Below are positions 17,698 through 26,535 of a stretch of 61,570 nucleotides of DNA, one piece after another (the stretch's first letter is position 1; each line of letters opens with the position of its first letter). The stretch spans positions 1-61,570 of the forward strand of contig JALHNQ010000018.1 in the NCBI GenBank assembly GCA_022843405.1. The letters run 5' to 3'. The position numbers were made by a program, and so were the translations under genes. The stretch is from Methylocystis sp. GTDB taxonomy: Bacteria > Pseudomonadota > Alphaproteobacteria > Rhizobiales > Beijerinckiaceae. The notes beneath the pieces were generated by a model that had not been told where the DNA came from, did no database searches, and saw only the letters and a list, made by a program, of their open reading frames with translations.

Positions 17698-18876
17698 ATG
17701 AAGAGCTTGGTTGCCGCCTTCTGTTTGCTGCTTCTCGCCGCGCCGGCCGCGGCGGAAACGTTAAACGTCAAAGTCGGCGTCCTGCGCGAAACGCATTCGC
17801 GCGAGACAATCTCCATTCTCGACATTCCCGCCGCCGACGACACGCTGGCCGGCGCCTTGCTGGGAACGGCCGACAACAACACCACAGGAAAATTCACCAA
17901 CCAGACGTTTGAGGCGATCGACGCCAGGCTCGAGGAAGGCGACGATGTGGTCGTGGCGCTCGACTCGCTTTTCGACAAAGGCGCGCTTTTCATCATCGCC
18001 GACCTCTCGCCCGAACGCCTGCTTGCGGCCTCTGAGCGCGCCAAACCGAAAGGCGCGCTGCTCTTCAACGTCTCCGCGACGGACGACAGGCTGCGCGAAG
18101 ACGACTGTCGCGCCAATGTCGTCCATGTGGCGCCGACGCGTTCGATGCTCGCGGATGGTCTGACGCAATATCTCGTCTGGAAACAGTGGCGACGTTGGTT
18201 GCTGATCAAGGGATCGCATCCGAAAGACGAACTCCTGGCGCAGGCTTTGCGCAACAGCGCCAAGAAATTCGGCGCGAAAATCGTCGAAGAGCGCCTTTAT
18301 GAAGACACCGGCGGCGGACGGCGCAGCGACTCCGGCTCGGTGCAGACGCAGCGTCAGATGCCTTTGCTGACGCAGAATGCGTCCGCCTATGATGCGCTCA
18401 TCGCCGCCGACGAGAGCGACGTCTTTGGCGGCTATCTTCCTTACCGAACCTGGGACCCGCGCCCTGTCGCCGGCTCGGCCGGTCTGACGCCGACGAATTG
18501 GGACCCGGCGCATGAGCAATGGGGCGCGCTGCAATTGCAGAACCGCTTCATTCAGACGTTCCGGCGCTTGATGAACGCCCGCGACAATGCGGCGTGGCTG
18601 GCGATGCGGATGATCGGCGAAGCGGCGACGCGCACCGCTTCCAACGACCCCGAGAAGCTGCGCCTCTACATGCTCGGCAAGGACTTCTCCATCGCCGCCT
18701 TCAAAGGCGTGCGGCTGACGCTGCGGCCGTGGAACCTGCAACTGCGCCAACCGATCCTTCTTTCCGACGGACGGATCATCGTCTCGGTTTCGCCGCAGGA
18801 AGGCTTCCTCCATCAAACGAGCGAACTCGACACGCTGGGGCTCGACCAGCCGGAGACGAAATGCAAATTGAATTGA
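17698..18876 (+). CDS. Periplasmic binding protein of the PQQ-dependent catabolism ABC system
   Basis: A 392-residue protein with a signal peptide (LVAAFCLLLLAAPAAAE). The fold is that of branched-chain amino-acid binding proteins, but it belongs to the variant found beside PQQ-dependent alcohol dehydrogenases; seen in LNVKVGVLRETHSRETISIL, LFNVSATDDRLREDDCRANVVHVAPTR (split), and the C-terminal LRPWNLQLRQPILLSDGRIIV. It starts a plus-strand run with the beta-propeller, ATPase and permease genes, the standard gene set of this system. The ligand is unknown. Confidence 0.85.
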   Translation: MKSLVAAFCLLLLAAPAAAETLNVKVGVLRETHSRETISILDIPAADDTLAGALLGTADNNTTGKFTNQTFEAIDARLEEGDDVVVALDSLFDKGALFIIADLSPERLLAASERAKPKGALLFNVSATDDRLREDDCRANVVHVAPTRSMLADGLTQYLVWKQWRRWLLIKGSHPKDELLAQALRNSAKKFGAKIVEERLYEDTGGGRRSDSGSVQTQRQMPLLTQNASAYDALIAADESDVFGGYLPYRTWDPRPVAGSAGLTPTNWDPAHEQWGALQLQNRFIQTFRRLMNARDNAAWLAMRMIGEAATRTASNDPEKLRLYMLGKDFSIAAFKGVRLTLRPWNLQLRQPILLSDGRIIVSVSPQEGFLHQTSELDTLGLDQPETKCKLN

Positions 18877-18883
18877 CGAACGC

Positions 18884-18925
18884 CCCCTCCCCCACCCTCC
18901 CCCGCTGGCGTGGGAGAGGGAGCAG
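18884..18925. repeat. CT/GA-rich palindromic repeat
   Basis: CCCTCCCCCACCCTCCCCC followed by GCTGGCGTGGGAGAGGGAG, an interrupted palindrome in the gap between the binding-protein and beta-propeller genes. Units of this kind are scattered between genes in GC-rich Alphaproteobacteria. Confidence 0.55.
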
Positions 18926-18957
18926 ATTCGGCCTTTCCACAATGCTTGCTCGCTTGC

Positions 18958-19039
18958 CGCGTCATGGCCGGGCTTGTCCCGGCCATCCACGCGTGGGTCC
19001 CAACGCCGTGGATGCAAGCAACAAGCGCGGGCATGACGC
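18958..19039. repeat. Interspersed palindromic repeat, copy 1
   Basis: GCGTCATGGCCGGGCTTGTC at the left and ACAAGCGCGGGCATGACGC at the right form an imperfect inverted pair about 80 bp long, with an inner CCACG...CCGTGGATG hairpin. The same unit recurs at 26536-26624. It sits inside the gap just before the beta-propeller gene. Confidence 0.7.
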
Positions 19040-19061
19040 GAGTTATGCGATTAGCGTGACT

Positions 19062-20015
19062 ATGGCTGCTTCGCTTTGCGCTGCGTTATCCGTCACGCCC
19101 GCCCACGCCTACAAGGCTTATGTCAGCAACGAGAAGGGCAATTCGATAACGGTCATCGACACAGACAAGCTTGACGCGACGGCGACCGTGAAAGTCGGCC
19201 GGCGCCCGCGCGGCGTCGCGCTGAACAAGGACGGCTCCGAACTTTACATCTGCGCCGGCGACGACGACGCGATTCAGGTGCTCGACACGAAGACCTTGAA
19301 AATCACGGGCAAGCTGCCGTCCGGCCCCGATCCCGAGCTTCTGGCGCTTAGTCCCGACGGCAATGTCATCTACGTCTCAAATGAGAACGACAATCTCGTC
19401 ACGCTCATCGACGTGAAGAAAAAGGAGATGATCGGCGACATTCCGGTCGGCGTCGAACCAGAGGGCATGGCGGTTAGTCCTGACGGCAAGCTGCTGGTCA
19501 ACACTTCGGAAACCACCAATATGGCGCATCTCATCGACACGCAGTCGAAAGAAATCGTCGCCAATATTCTCGTCGACGGAAGGCCGCGTTTCGCCGAATT
19601 CAAGAAGGACGGTTCGGAGCTTTGGGTTTCGTCGGAAGTCGGCGGGACCGTCGCCGTCATCGACCCGGCGAAACGCGAACTCAAGCAGAAGATCAGCTTC
19701 GAGATGCCGGCGATGTCGAAGGAAGCGATCCAGCCGATCGGCATTTCATTCACGCGCGACGGAAAGCGCGCCTTCGTCGCGCTCGGGCCGGCCAATCGCG
19801 TCGCGGTGATCGACGCCGAAACCAAAAGGATAGAAAAATATCTGCTCGTCGGCCAGCGCGTCTGGCACCTCGCTTTCACCCCGGACGAAAAATATCTGCT
19901 CACCGCTAATGGCGTTTCCAACGACGTCTCGGTGATCGACGTCGCGTCGCTCAAAGTGGTGAAGTCGATTCCCGTCGGCGCCTTTCCATGGGGCGTCGTC
20001 GTGGCGCCGCAATGA
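19062..20015 (+). CDS. PQQ-dependent-catabolism-associated YVTN beta-propeller protein
   Basis: A 317-residue secreted protein; from ATG 19062 it begins with a signal peptide (MAASLCAALSVTPAHA). It is made of about seven 40-residue blades of the YVTN type: KAYVSNEKGNSITVIDTD, PRGVALNKDGSELYIC, YVSNENDNLVTLIDV, WVSSEVGGTVAVIDP, FVALGPANRVAVIDA and LTANGVSNDVSVIDV. Proteins of this group are found beside PQQ-dependent dehydrogenases and may act in the periplasm with them. A longer open frame back to 18519 is an artefact that crosses the repeat region. Its TGA overlaps the ATG of the ATPase gene. Confidence 0.88.
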   Translation: MAASLCAALSVTPAHAYKAYVSNEKGNSITVIDTDKLDATATVKVGRRPRGVALNKDGSELYICAGDDDAIQVLDTKTLKITGKLPSGPDPELLALSPDGNVIYVSNENDNLVTLIDVKKKEMIGDIPVGVEPEGMAVSPDGKLLVNTSETTNMAHLIDTQSKEIVANILVDGRPRFAEFKKDGSELWVSSEVGGTVAVIDPAKRELKQKISFEMPAMSKEAIQPIGISFTRDGKRAFVALGPANRVAVIDAETKRIEKYLLVGQRVWHLAFTPDEKYLLTANGVSNDVSVIDVASLKVVKSIPVGAFPWGVVVAPQ

Positions 20016-20758
20016 TCCCCGCGCTCGCGGTCAGAAACGTCAGCCATTCCTATGGCGCGCGCAAGGCGCTCGATGATGTGAGCTTCTGCGTGCCGCCGGG
20101 CAGTTTCACCGTGCTTCTCGGCCTCAACGGCGCCGGCAAAAGCACGTTGTTCTCGCTGATCACGAGGCTTTACGCGGCGCGCCACGGCGAGATCGACATT
20201 TTCGGCCATAACGTCATGCGCGAGCCCGGCGCGGCGCTACGCCAGCTGGGCGTCGTCTTTCAGGCACGCACGCTCGATCTCGAATTGAGCGTGATGCAGA
20301 ATCTTATCTACCACGCCGCCTTGCACGGGATTGGCCCGATCGAGGCGCATCGCCTCGCACAGGCGGCGCTAGCGCGGGCGGGACTCGCCGACCGCGCCAA
20401 GGACAAGGCCCGCTCCCTGTCTGGGGGACAGATTCGCCGCGTCGAAATCGCCCGCGCGCTTCTGCACGATCCGCGGCTGCTGCTGCTCGACGAGCCGACG
20501 GTCGGACTCGACATCAAGGCGCGCGCCGATCTTCTCGTTTTGGTTCGCGACCTGGTGCAGGAAAAGAGTCTCGGCGTCTTATGGGCGACGCATCTCATCG
20601 ACGAGATCGCCGACGACGATCAGGTGGTTATTCTGCATCAGGGCAAGGCGCTCGCGAACGAACGGGCTCAGACGATCGTCGCCGCGCAAGGCGCCGCGAA
20701 CATTGGCGACGCTTTCGCGCGAGTGACGAACGTCGCTCCGGAGAAGCTCTCGGCATGA
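20012..20758 (+). CDS. ABC transporter ATP-binding protein (PQQ-dependent catabolism system)
   Basis: A 248-residue ATPase. Walker A is GLNGAGKSTL (about residue 39), the signature is SLSGGQIRRVEIARALLH, Walker B is LLLLDEPTVGLD, and the switch His is in WATHLIDEIADDD. It resembles the drug/polysaccharide exporter ATPases paired with ABC2 permeases. ATG 20012 overlaps the stop of the beta-propeller gene (ATGA), and its own TGA overlaps the permease ATG, so the three genes are coupled. What is moved is not known. Confidence 0.93.
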   Translation: MIPALAVRNVSHSYGARKALDDVSFCVPPGSFTVLLGLNGAGKSTLFSLITRLYAARHGEIDIFGHNVMREPGAALRQLGVVFQARTLDLELSVMQNLIYHAALHGIGPIEAHRLAQAALARAGLADRAKDKARSLSGGQIRRVEIARALLHDPRLLLLDEPTVGLDIKARADLLVLVRDLVQEKSLGVLWATHLIDEIADDDQVVILHQGKALANERAQTIVAAQGAANIGDAFARVTNVAPEKLSA

Positions 20759-21585
20759 GCGAAATCACCGCGCCCAGTGGCTTCACGCCGCGTCAATATC
20801 TCATCTGCCTCTCGGGCGTCGTCTGGCGCGAAGGATTGCGCTTTCTGCATCAGCGCGAACGCTTCGTCTCCGCCCTGGTGCGCCCGCTCGTTTGGCTCTT
20901 CATCTTCGCCGCGGGATTTCGGCAGGTGCTCGGCGTTTCGATCATCCCGCCTTACGAAACTTACGTGCTCTATGAAGTCTATATCGCGCCCGGGTTGATG
21001 GCGATGATCCAGCTCTTCAACGGCATGCAGTCGTCGCTCTCGATGGTCTACGACCGCGAGATGGGCAATATGCGCACGCTGCTCGTCTCGCCCTTCCCGC
21101 GCTGGTTTCTGCTCGGCTCGAAACTTCTGGCCGGCGTCGCCGTCTCGATTCTGCAGGTCTACGCCTTCCTGCTCATCGCCTATTTTTGGGAGATCGAGCC
21201 GCCGACGAAATGGGGCTATCTGACGGTGCTGCCGGCGCTGGCGCTCAGCGGGTTGATGCTCGGCGCGCTTGGCATGCTGCTCTCCTCGCTGATCAGACAG
21301 CTCGAAAATTTTGCAGGCGTAATGAACTTCGTGATCTTCCCGATGTTCTTCGCCTCTTCAGCGCTGTATCCGCTTTGGCGCGTGAAGGAGTCGAGCCCCT
21401 GGCTCTATTACGTCTGCGAAGTCAATCCATTCACGCACGCGGTCGAACTGATCCGTTTCGCCTTTTATGAAAGGATCGCATGGACGTCGCTCGCCCTCGT
21501 CTTCGCTTACACGAGCGCATTCCTCGTCGCCGCCATCGTCGCTTATGATCCGGCGCGTGGCATGCTGATGCGAAGGGGCGGCTGA
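20755..21585 (+). CDS. ABC-2 type transporter permease (PQQ-dependent catabolism system)
   Basis: A 276-residue membrane protein with six hydrophobic helices, e.g. ALVRPLVWLFIFAAGF, AGVAVSILQVYAFLLIAYF and VIFPMFFASSALYPLWRV. The segment YDREMGNMRTLLVSPFPRW is the conserved ABC-2 cytoplasmic motif. ATG 20755 overlaps the ATPase stop. It ends the five-gene plus-strand run from the EF-hand gene. The PQQ alcohol dehydrogenase that normally belongs with this set is not in the window. Confidence 0.92.
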   Translation: MSEITAPSGFTPRQYLICLSGVVWREGLRFLHQRERFVSALVRPLVWLFIFAAGFRQVLGVSIIPPYETYVLYEVYIAPGLMAMIQLFNGMQSSLSMVYDREMGNMRTLLVSPFPRWFLLGSKLLAGVAVSILQVYAFLLIAYFWEIEPPTKWGYLTVLPALALSGLMLGALGMLLSSLIRQLENFAGVMNFVIFPMFFASSALYPLWRVKESSPWLYYVCEVNPFTHAVELIRFAFYERIAWTSLALVFAYTSAFLVAAIVAYDPARGMLMRRGG

Positions 21586-21606
21586 GAGGCGCTGACGCTG
21601 TCGGCG

Positions 21607-21807
21607 TCAGCGCCGGCGATAGTGATAGCTGCGCGTATCGTGACGATGCGCGCGACCTTCAGGACAATTGCCGTAGCAGTCCCAGCGACCGTGCCGCGCG
21701 CCATGCTTGAACCACTCGGCCTGTCCCTCGGTCCAGGGACTCGCCGTGACGACGTGCGGCGAGAGGAGCATCGCCAGAAAGATTGTCGTCGCGGCCAATC
21801 TCGACAT
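21607..21807 (-). CDS. Small secreted His/Arg-rich protein
   Basis: A 66-residue protein with a signal peptide (MSRLAATTIFLAMLLSPHVVTA). The mature part has two Cys (WDCYGNCPEG) and a basic, His-rich end (RAHRHDTRSYHYRRR). It ends 21 bp from the permease stop, tail to tail, and lies 26 bp downstream of the next secreted protein on the same strand. I do not recognise the family. Confidence 0.55.
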   Translation of the reverse strand: MSRLAATTIFLAMLLSPHVVTASPWTEGQAEWFKHGARHGRWDCYGNCPEGRAHRHDTRSYHYRRR

Positions 21808-21833
21808 TGCGCCCCTCCGTTTCCTTCTCGCGC

Positions 21834-22751
21834 CTATTTCTTAGCGTCTTTCTTGGCGCTCTCGGCCGCGATCTCTTCCGCGACTCCCGGCGGCAGCTTG
21901 ACGCCCGACGCAAGCTGAGCGCCGAGCGCGATCGCGCGCGCCTCGGTCAATCGCAATGCGCAATAGCCGAAATCCGGCTCGCGCGCGTAGGAGCGGCAGA
22001 CTTCCTCGCGCCAGGAGGAGAAACCCGCCTGCTCCTTGACGATGTAATTGCGGATCGGCTTTTCCTTCTTGTTGCGGTCGTAGAGTTCGCGAAACGTGTT
22101 GCGAACCGTTTTTTCGACGCGCGCGCGGGAGCCGAGCATTTCTTCGCCCTTCTTGGGATCGATTTCGTCAGCGCCCATCCCCCAGAGCCCTTCGGGATCG
22201 GCGCGGCACCCTGCTTCCTTCAGTTCACAGGCCTTGCCCTCATTGGTGACGAGGATCGCGCCGTCGAGAACGCTGAACGCAAAGGGACAGGCGGGAAAGG
22301 CGATTTGATAGCGACGCAATCCGTTGTCGCTTTCGCGCGCCGTAAGTTTCAGCGGCATGCCCGCGACCTCGACCCGGCAGGATTCGCCGGAACGCCGCAA
22401 ATCGTCCCCGACGAGCGTGAGTTTTGCGACCTGCAGCTCGGCGCCGGCGCGGGAGAATTCGATGGCGCTCCCCACGCCGTCGCGCTTGAGCGGTTTTCCG
22501 ACGATAGCGTCTTCAGTCGGCGCCTTCGGCATAATCGCGGGGCCAGCGGCCGCGCCCATCTCGCCGCCCACGTTTTTTTTCTTCGCGGCGCCGGCGACTG
22601 TCCCCTCAGGTGTGGGGGCCACCGCTCCGGGGAGCGCAAGCTGCGCACTGGCGGAGGCCGCTCCCGCCACGATGAACGCCGCTGCGCCGAACATGCGGGC
22701 GCGGCGCGCGGCGAGAGTTCGAAACCCCGATGTCAACATGGCGATCGCCAT
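21834..22751 (-). CDS. Secreted protein of unknown function
   Basis: A 305-residue protein with an N-terminal signal segment (MFGAAAFIVAGAASASAQ). A proline/alanine-rich linker is followed by a domain with paired Cys (ESCRVEV, FPACPF, KACELKEAGCRA) and a C-terminal helix-rich part with two Cys (EEVCRSYAREPDFGYC), which recalls lysozyme-inhibitor LprI-like domains. It lies 44 bp downstream of infC on the same strand. Function unknown. Confidence 0.65.
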   Translation of the reverse strand: MAIAMLTSGFRTLAARRARMFGAAAFIVAGAASASAQLALPGAVAPTPEGTVAGAAKKKNVGGEMGAAAGPAIMPKAPTEDAIVGKPLKRDGVGSAIEFSRAGAELQVAKLTLVGDDLRRSGESCRVEVAGMPLKLTARESDNGLRRYQIAFPACPFAFSVLDGAILVTNEGKACELKEAGCRADPEGLWGMGADEIDPKKGEEMLGSRARVEKTVRNTFRELYDRNKKEKPIRNYIVKEQAGFSSWREEVCRSYAREPDFGYCALRLTEARAIALGAQLASGVKLPPGVAEEIAAESAKKDAKK

Positions 22752-22795
22752 CCCCCGGCCGCAGCCCGGCCCCTGCCTTCGCGGCGAGGCGCGCG

Positions 22796-23335
22796 CTAAC
22801 GAGGCGCGAGCACCATCACCATCTGCCGTCCTTCCATGGACGGTTCGAGTTCGACCTTGGCCAGCGTGGCCGTTTCCGCCTTGACGCGCGACAGAAGCCG
22901 ATAACCGATGTCCTGATGCGCGATTTCGCGGCCGCGAAAGCGAAGGGTGACCTTAACCTTGTCGCCTTCTTCGAAGAAACGGCGGACCGCCCTCATTTTC
23001 ACGTCATAGTCATGGTCGTCGATGCCGGGCCGAAGCTTGATTTCCTTAACCTCGACGACCTTCTGCTTTTTGCGCGCCTCGGCGGCCTTCTTCTGCTCGG
23101 CGAAGCGAAAACGCCCGTAATCAAGAATTTTGCAGACGGGGGGAGTGGAATTCGGCGCGATTTCGACGAGATCGAGCCCCGCCCCCTCGGCCAAGGCGAG
23201 CGCATCCGGCAATTGGATGACGCCGTGATTTTTCCCCTCGGAATCGATTAGCTGCACTTCTCGCGCGCGAATTTCTCGATTTGTGCGCGGCCCTTCCTTC
23301 TGGGGGGCTGCGACGCTCTTCTGTGGACGGCGAAT
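22796..23335 (-). CDS. infC: Translation initiation factor IF-3, predicted AUU start
   Basis: A 179-residue factor that proofreads the start codon and fMet-tRNA on the 30S subunit. The N-terminal domain shows [17 protein letters not shown] and the C-terminal domain [20 protein letters not shown]. No ATG, GTG or TTG gives the whole conserved N-terminus: the first such codon (GTG, 23257) falls inside the conserved block. An ATT at 23333-23335 stands seven bases after a perfect AAGGAG, with an in-frame TGA two codons upstream. This is the AUU start known for infC of enteric bacteria, by which IF-3 represses its own translation. No rpmI-rplT genes follow. Confidence 0.9.
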   Translation of the reverse strand: MRRPQKSVAAPQKEGPRTNREIRAREVQLIDSEGKNHGVIQLPDALALAEGAGLDLVEIAPNSTPPVCKILDYGRFRFAEQKKAAEARKKQKVVEVKEIKLRPGIDDHDYDVKMRAVRRFFEEGDKVKVTLRFRGREIAHQDIGYRLLSRVKAETATLAKVELEPSMEGRQMVMVLAPR

Positions 23336-23487
23336 GGATCATCTCCTTCTCTTGGCCAAAAGCCGGCCGCCGAGCCATAGGCGCAAAACGGCGACCGCCG
23401 GACTCGCAGGTCCGGGACCATGGAGAGAGATTCCCACGCCAGCGCGCCAAGTCAACCGTTCGAGGCTCCCCGACGCCGCTTTTTGCG

Positions 23488-24384
23488 CTACAAGCGTCGA
23501 ATATTCTCCACAAAATCCAAAATCAGCGCGTTAACCCTTCCCGGCGCGTCTTCCGGCGTCCAATGCGACGCGTCCGGCAGAAGTTCGATCCTCAGATTGC
23601 GGACGAAGCGTTCCGCGCCATTAAGACAGGATTCGCCGAGCGCGGCGTCGCGAAGTCCCCAGACGACAAGCGTGGGCGCATCGATCGTCGAATCGAGGTC
23701 TTCCGCTTCGAGAATCTCGCGGCCCGCCGCGCGATACCAATTGAGCATCGCCGTCGCGGCGCCGGGGGACGCGACATTGGCGCGATAGATGTCCATCGCG
23801 TCTGTCGAGAAGACGCCGTCGCGGCCCGCCGACCACCGCATAAGCCTCTCAGTGAAAGCGCCGCCGCGCGCGGACAACAGCCGGTCAGGTAGCCAAGGCA
23901 GTTGAAAAAAGGCTGCATAGACGGATTTGAGCTTTTGTCGCCATTCCTGTTCGAGCGCCCGTCGAAAGCATAAGGGGTGCGGAATATTCACAACGACGAG
24001 AGCGTCGATCGGGCGCAGTTTGCGAATAGCGATGACCCAGGCGATGAAGCCGCCCCAATCATGGCCGACGAGCGCGACCGAAGCGGGACGGGCGGCGTCG
24101 ATCAATCCGGCGACGTCGCCCGTCAGCGCGTCGAGCGAATAGGCTTCCTTTGCGAGCGGCCGAGCGGTCGCGCCATAGCCGCGCTGATTGACCGCCCAGA
24201 CCCGATAGCCCGCCGCGGCGAGCGGCCCGACGAGATGGCGCCACATGACGGCGTGCTGGGGAAAGCCGTGCAGAAGGAGCGCGAGCCGATCGCCCGCGCC
24301 CGCCTCGAAAACCTCGAATTCAATTCCATTGGCTGGAATGATGATGCGACGCGCGCCGAGAAGGGTCGCCGCCGCCGAGGTCAC
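23488..24384 (-). CDS. Alpha/beta hydrolase (epoxide hydrolase / haloalkane dehalogenase-like)
   Basis: A 298-residue hydrolase. The oxyanion motif LLLHGFPQHAVMW, the nucleophile elbow VALVGHDWGGFIAW (Asp nucleophile, as in epoxide hydrolases and dehalogenases), the acid region VVWGLRDAALGESC and the His motif LLPDASHWTPEDAP are all present. The start is a GTG at 24384 whose bases overlap the TGA of the FmdB-type gene, showing coupled translation. The substrate cannot be told from sequence. Confidence 0.9.
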   Translation of the reverse strand: MTSAAATLLGARRIIIPANGIEFEVFEAGAGDRLALLLHGFPQHAVMWRHLVGPLAAAGYRVWAVNQRGYGATARPLAKEAYSLDALTGDVAGLIDAARPASVALVGHDWGGFIAWVIAIRKLRPIDALVVVNIPHPLCFRRALEQEWRQKLKSVYAAFFQLPWLPDRLLSARGGAFTERLMRWSAGRDGVFSTDAMDIYRANVASPGAATAMLNWYRAAGREILEAEDLDSTIDAPTLVVWGLRDAALGESCLNGAERFVRNLRIELLPDASHWTPEDAPGRVNALILDFVENIRRL

Positions 24385-24605
24385 ATCTGTCCCGCCAACG
24401 CGGGGCAACTGGGACAGGGCGCGCCGCCCGACATCGCGGCGCAGCTTTCCGCGGACTCTCCGCCCGCGGCCGGACGCGCGATCAAGGACAACTGGCGCTC
24501 GACATGGGCGCCGCCACAAGCGGGACATTCGGGCGTTTCATCGAAACGCGACAGTGTCTCGAACTCATGCGCGCAATCATTGCAGCGATAGGCGAAAAGC
24601 GGCAT
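24381..24605 (-). CDS. FmdB-type zinc ribbon protein
   Basis: A 74-residue protein with one zinc ribbon: MPLFAYRCNDCAHEFETL and then ECPACGGAHVERQ, the CxxC...CxxC pattern of the FmdB/RPE family. The C-terminal tail has three more Cys (SCAAMSG, PCPSCPAL). It starts at ATG 24605 and overlaps the hydrolase gene. The role is regulatory or unknown; family members are often next to amide or C1 genes. Confidence 0.85.
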   Translation of the reverse strand: MPLFAYRCNDCAHEFETLSRFDETPECPACGGAHVERQLSLIARPAAGGESAESCAAMSGGAPCPSCPALAGQM

Positions 24606-24751
24606 TAGCCCTCTCTGGCGGCTCATTAGACGGATAGGCGATTTTACCGGTCCGCTCGCTGGGCGCAAGGCGCGTCGGGGAAAGCAAGCCGGTCCCGCCC
24701 TTCAGGCGGCGCGCTAAAGTCTGCTTATCGATTCGCAACAGGGACATTGGG

Positions 24752-26491
24752 ATGACCTATCGCGCGCCGCTCGACGACATTCTCTTCGCCCTCCGCCTCG
24801 CGGCCGGCGAAGGCGCGATCGAGCCGGGCGGCGTGTACGGCGACATCGCCGACGGGGTCGCCGAACAGACTTTGACCGAGGCTGCGAGATTCGCCGAAGA
24901 GGTTCTGCTGCCGCTCGACGGGATCGGCGACCGCGTCGGCGCGACCTACGCCAATGGCGCCGTCACGACGCCGCCAGGCTGGCGAGAGGCCTACGCCCAA
25001 TGGCGGCAAGGCGGCTGGAACGCCATCGCGGCCGGCGAGGACTATGGCGGTCTCGACCTCCCCGCCCTGCTCAACGCCGGCTGCACCGAGATTTGGAACG
25101 CGGCCAATATGGCCTTCGCCGTCTGCCCGCTGCTCGGCCATAGCGCGATCGAGGCTATGGAGGCGCATGCGACCGACGCCCTGAAAGAAACCTATCTGCG
25201 CAGGATCGTCAGCGGTGAATGGACCGCGACGATGAATCTGACCGAGCCCGGAGCCGGCTCCGATCTCGGATTGATGCGCGCGCGCGCCGAACGCGCCAAC
25301 GACGGCTCCTACCGCCTCTTCGGCCAGAAGATATTCATCACCTATGGCGAGCATGATCTTGCGCCCAATATCGTGCATCTCGTGCTCGCGCGACTTCCCG
25401 ACGCGCCGGCGGGCACGCGCGGCATTTCGCTGTTTCTGGCGCCGAAATTCCTGCCCGACGAGGCCGGCGCCTTCACGCGGCGCAACGATGTGCGCTGTGC
25501 CGGCATCGAACATAAGCTCGGAATCCATGGTTCGCCGACCTGCACCATGATCTTTGGCGACGAAGGCGGCGCCGTCGCTTTTCTCATCGGCGAGGAGAAC
25601 AAGGGCCTCGCCTGCATGTTCACGATGATGAACAACGCCCGCCTGTCGGTGGGGCTGCAAGGCGTGGCGCTCGCCGAGCGCGCGGCGCAAATGGCGCTTC
25701 ACTACGCCCGCGAGCGCAAACAGGGACGCGCGCCCGGCGCCAAGGAAACGAGCGCGATCATCGAGCATCCCGATGTCGCACGCATGCTGCTGACCATGGC
25801 GAGCAACACGGCCGCCGCGCGGGCGATCTGCTACGAAACCGCCGCATCCATCGACCGCACGCAACGCGAGCGCGATCCAGCGCGCGCAGCGGCGGCGCAT
25901 GAACGTGCTTCTCTACTGACGCCCGTCGCCAAGGCTTTTTCGACCGATATCGCCAATGAGACGACGTCGCTCGCCGTGCAGGTCTTCGGCGGCATGGGCT
26001 ATATCGAGGAGACCGGCGTTGCGCAGCTGATGCGCGACGCGCGTATCTGCGCCATTTACGAGGGCACGAACGGCATTCAGGCGATCGATCTCGTCATGCG
26101 CAAGATTCGCGGCGGCGACGGCGCGGCGCTTGCGCGCGAGATCGACGACATGCGCGCCATCGCGCGCGACGCCGAATTCTCACAGGAGGCGTTGCGCGAG
26201 TCCGTCGAGGCGCTGGCGCAGGCGAGCGCATTTCTGACGAAGGCCGAGGTTACCGACGCGCTCGCCGGCGCGACGCCCTATCTGCGCCTCTTCGCACTGG
26301 CGCGCGGCGCAACGCTGCTCGTGAAAGGCGCCAGGGCCGCGACGCGCGAGAAACATCCCGGCGCGCCGCGCTACGCAGCGCTTGCCCGATTCTTCGCCGA
26401 TCATTTCGCCGTCGCCGCGCCCGGTCTGACGAAGACGGTGATCGAAGGCGGCGCATCAGTGAACGAGTCGCATGCGGCGCTAAACGAATAG
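24752..26491 (+). CDS. Acyl-CoA dehydrogenase, long DmdC-like form
   Basis: A 579-residue flavoprotein, longer than ordinary acyl-CoA dehydrogenases by an N-terminal helix (TYRAPLDDILFALRL) and a C-terminal extension, as in 3-methylmercaptopropionyl-CoA dehydrogenase and related fatty acyl-CoA enzymes. FAD and substrate motifs are WTATMNLTEPGAGSDLG, FITYGEHDL, and the C-terminal QVFGGMGYIEETGVAQLMRDARI with the catalytic acid region CAIYEGTNGIQAIDL. It stands alone, divergent from the FmdB-type gene. True substrate unknown. Confidence 0.9.
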   Translation: MTYRAPLDDILFALRLAAGEGAIEPGGVYGDIADGVAEQTLTEAARFAEEVLLPLDGIGDRVGATYANGAVTTPPGWREAYAQWRQGGWNAIAAGEDYGGLDLPALLNAGCTEIWNAANMAFAVCPLLGHSAIEAMEAHATDALKETYLRRIVSGEWTATMNLTEPGAGSDLGLMRARAERANDGSYRLFGQKIFITYGEHDLAPNIVHLVLARLPDAPAGTRGISLFLAPKFLPDEAGAFTRRNDVRCAGIEHKLGIHGSPTCTMIFGDEGGAVAFLIGEENKGLACMFTMMNNARLSVGLQGVALAERAAQMALHYARERKQGRAPGAKETSAIIEHPDVARMLLTMASNTAAARAICYETAASIDRTQRERDPARAAAAHERASLLTPVAKAFSTDIANETTSLAVQVFGGMGYIEETGVAQLMRDARICAIYEGTNGIQAIDLVMRKIRGGDGAALAREIDDMRAIARDAEFSQEALRESVEALAQASAFLTKAEVTDALAGATPYLRLFALARGATLLVKGARAATREKHPGAPRYAALARFFADHFAVAAPGLTKTVIEGGASVNESHAALNE

Positions 26492-26535
26492 TCATTGCTC
26501 GGCTCCGCTGGCAGTCGCGCGACGACGATCTAACT

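Noticed and set aside
18519-19061. Upstream extension of the beta-propeller frame
   Set aside because: It overlaps the binding-protein gene and crosses two palindromic repeats; a signal peptide starts cleanly at 19062.
23121-23513. ATG at about 23341 as a start for infC
   Set aside because: It is in another frame and yields a non-family protein; the ATT start gives the conserved N-terminus.
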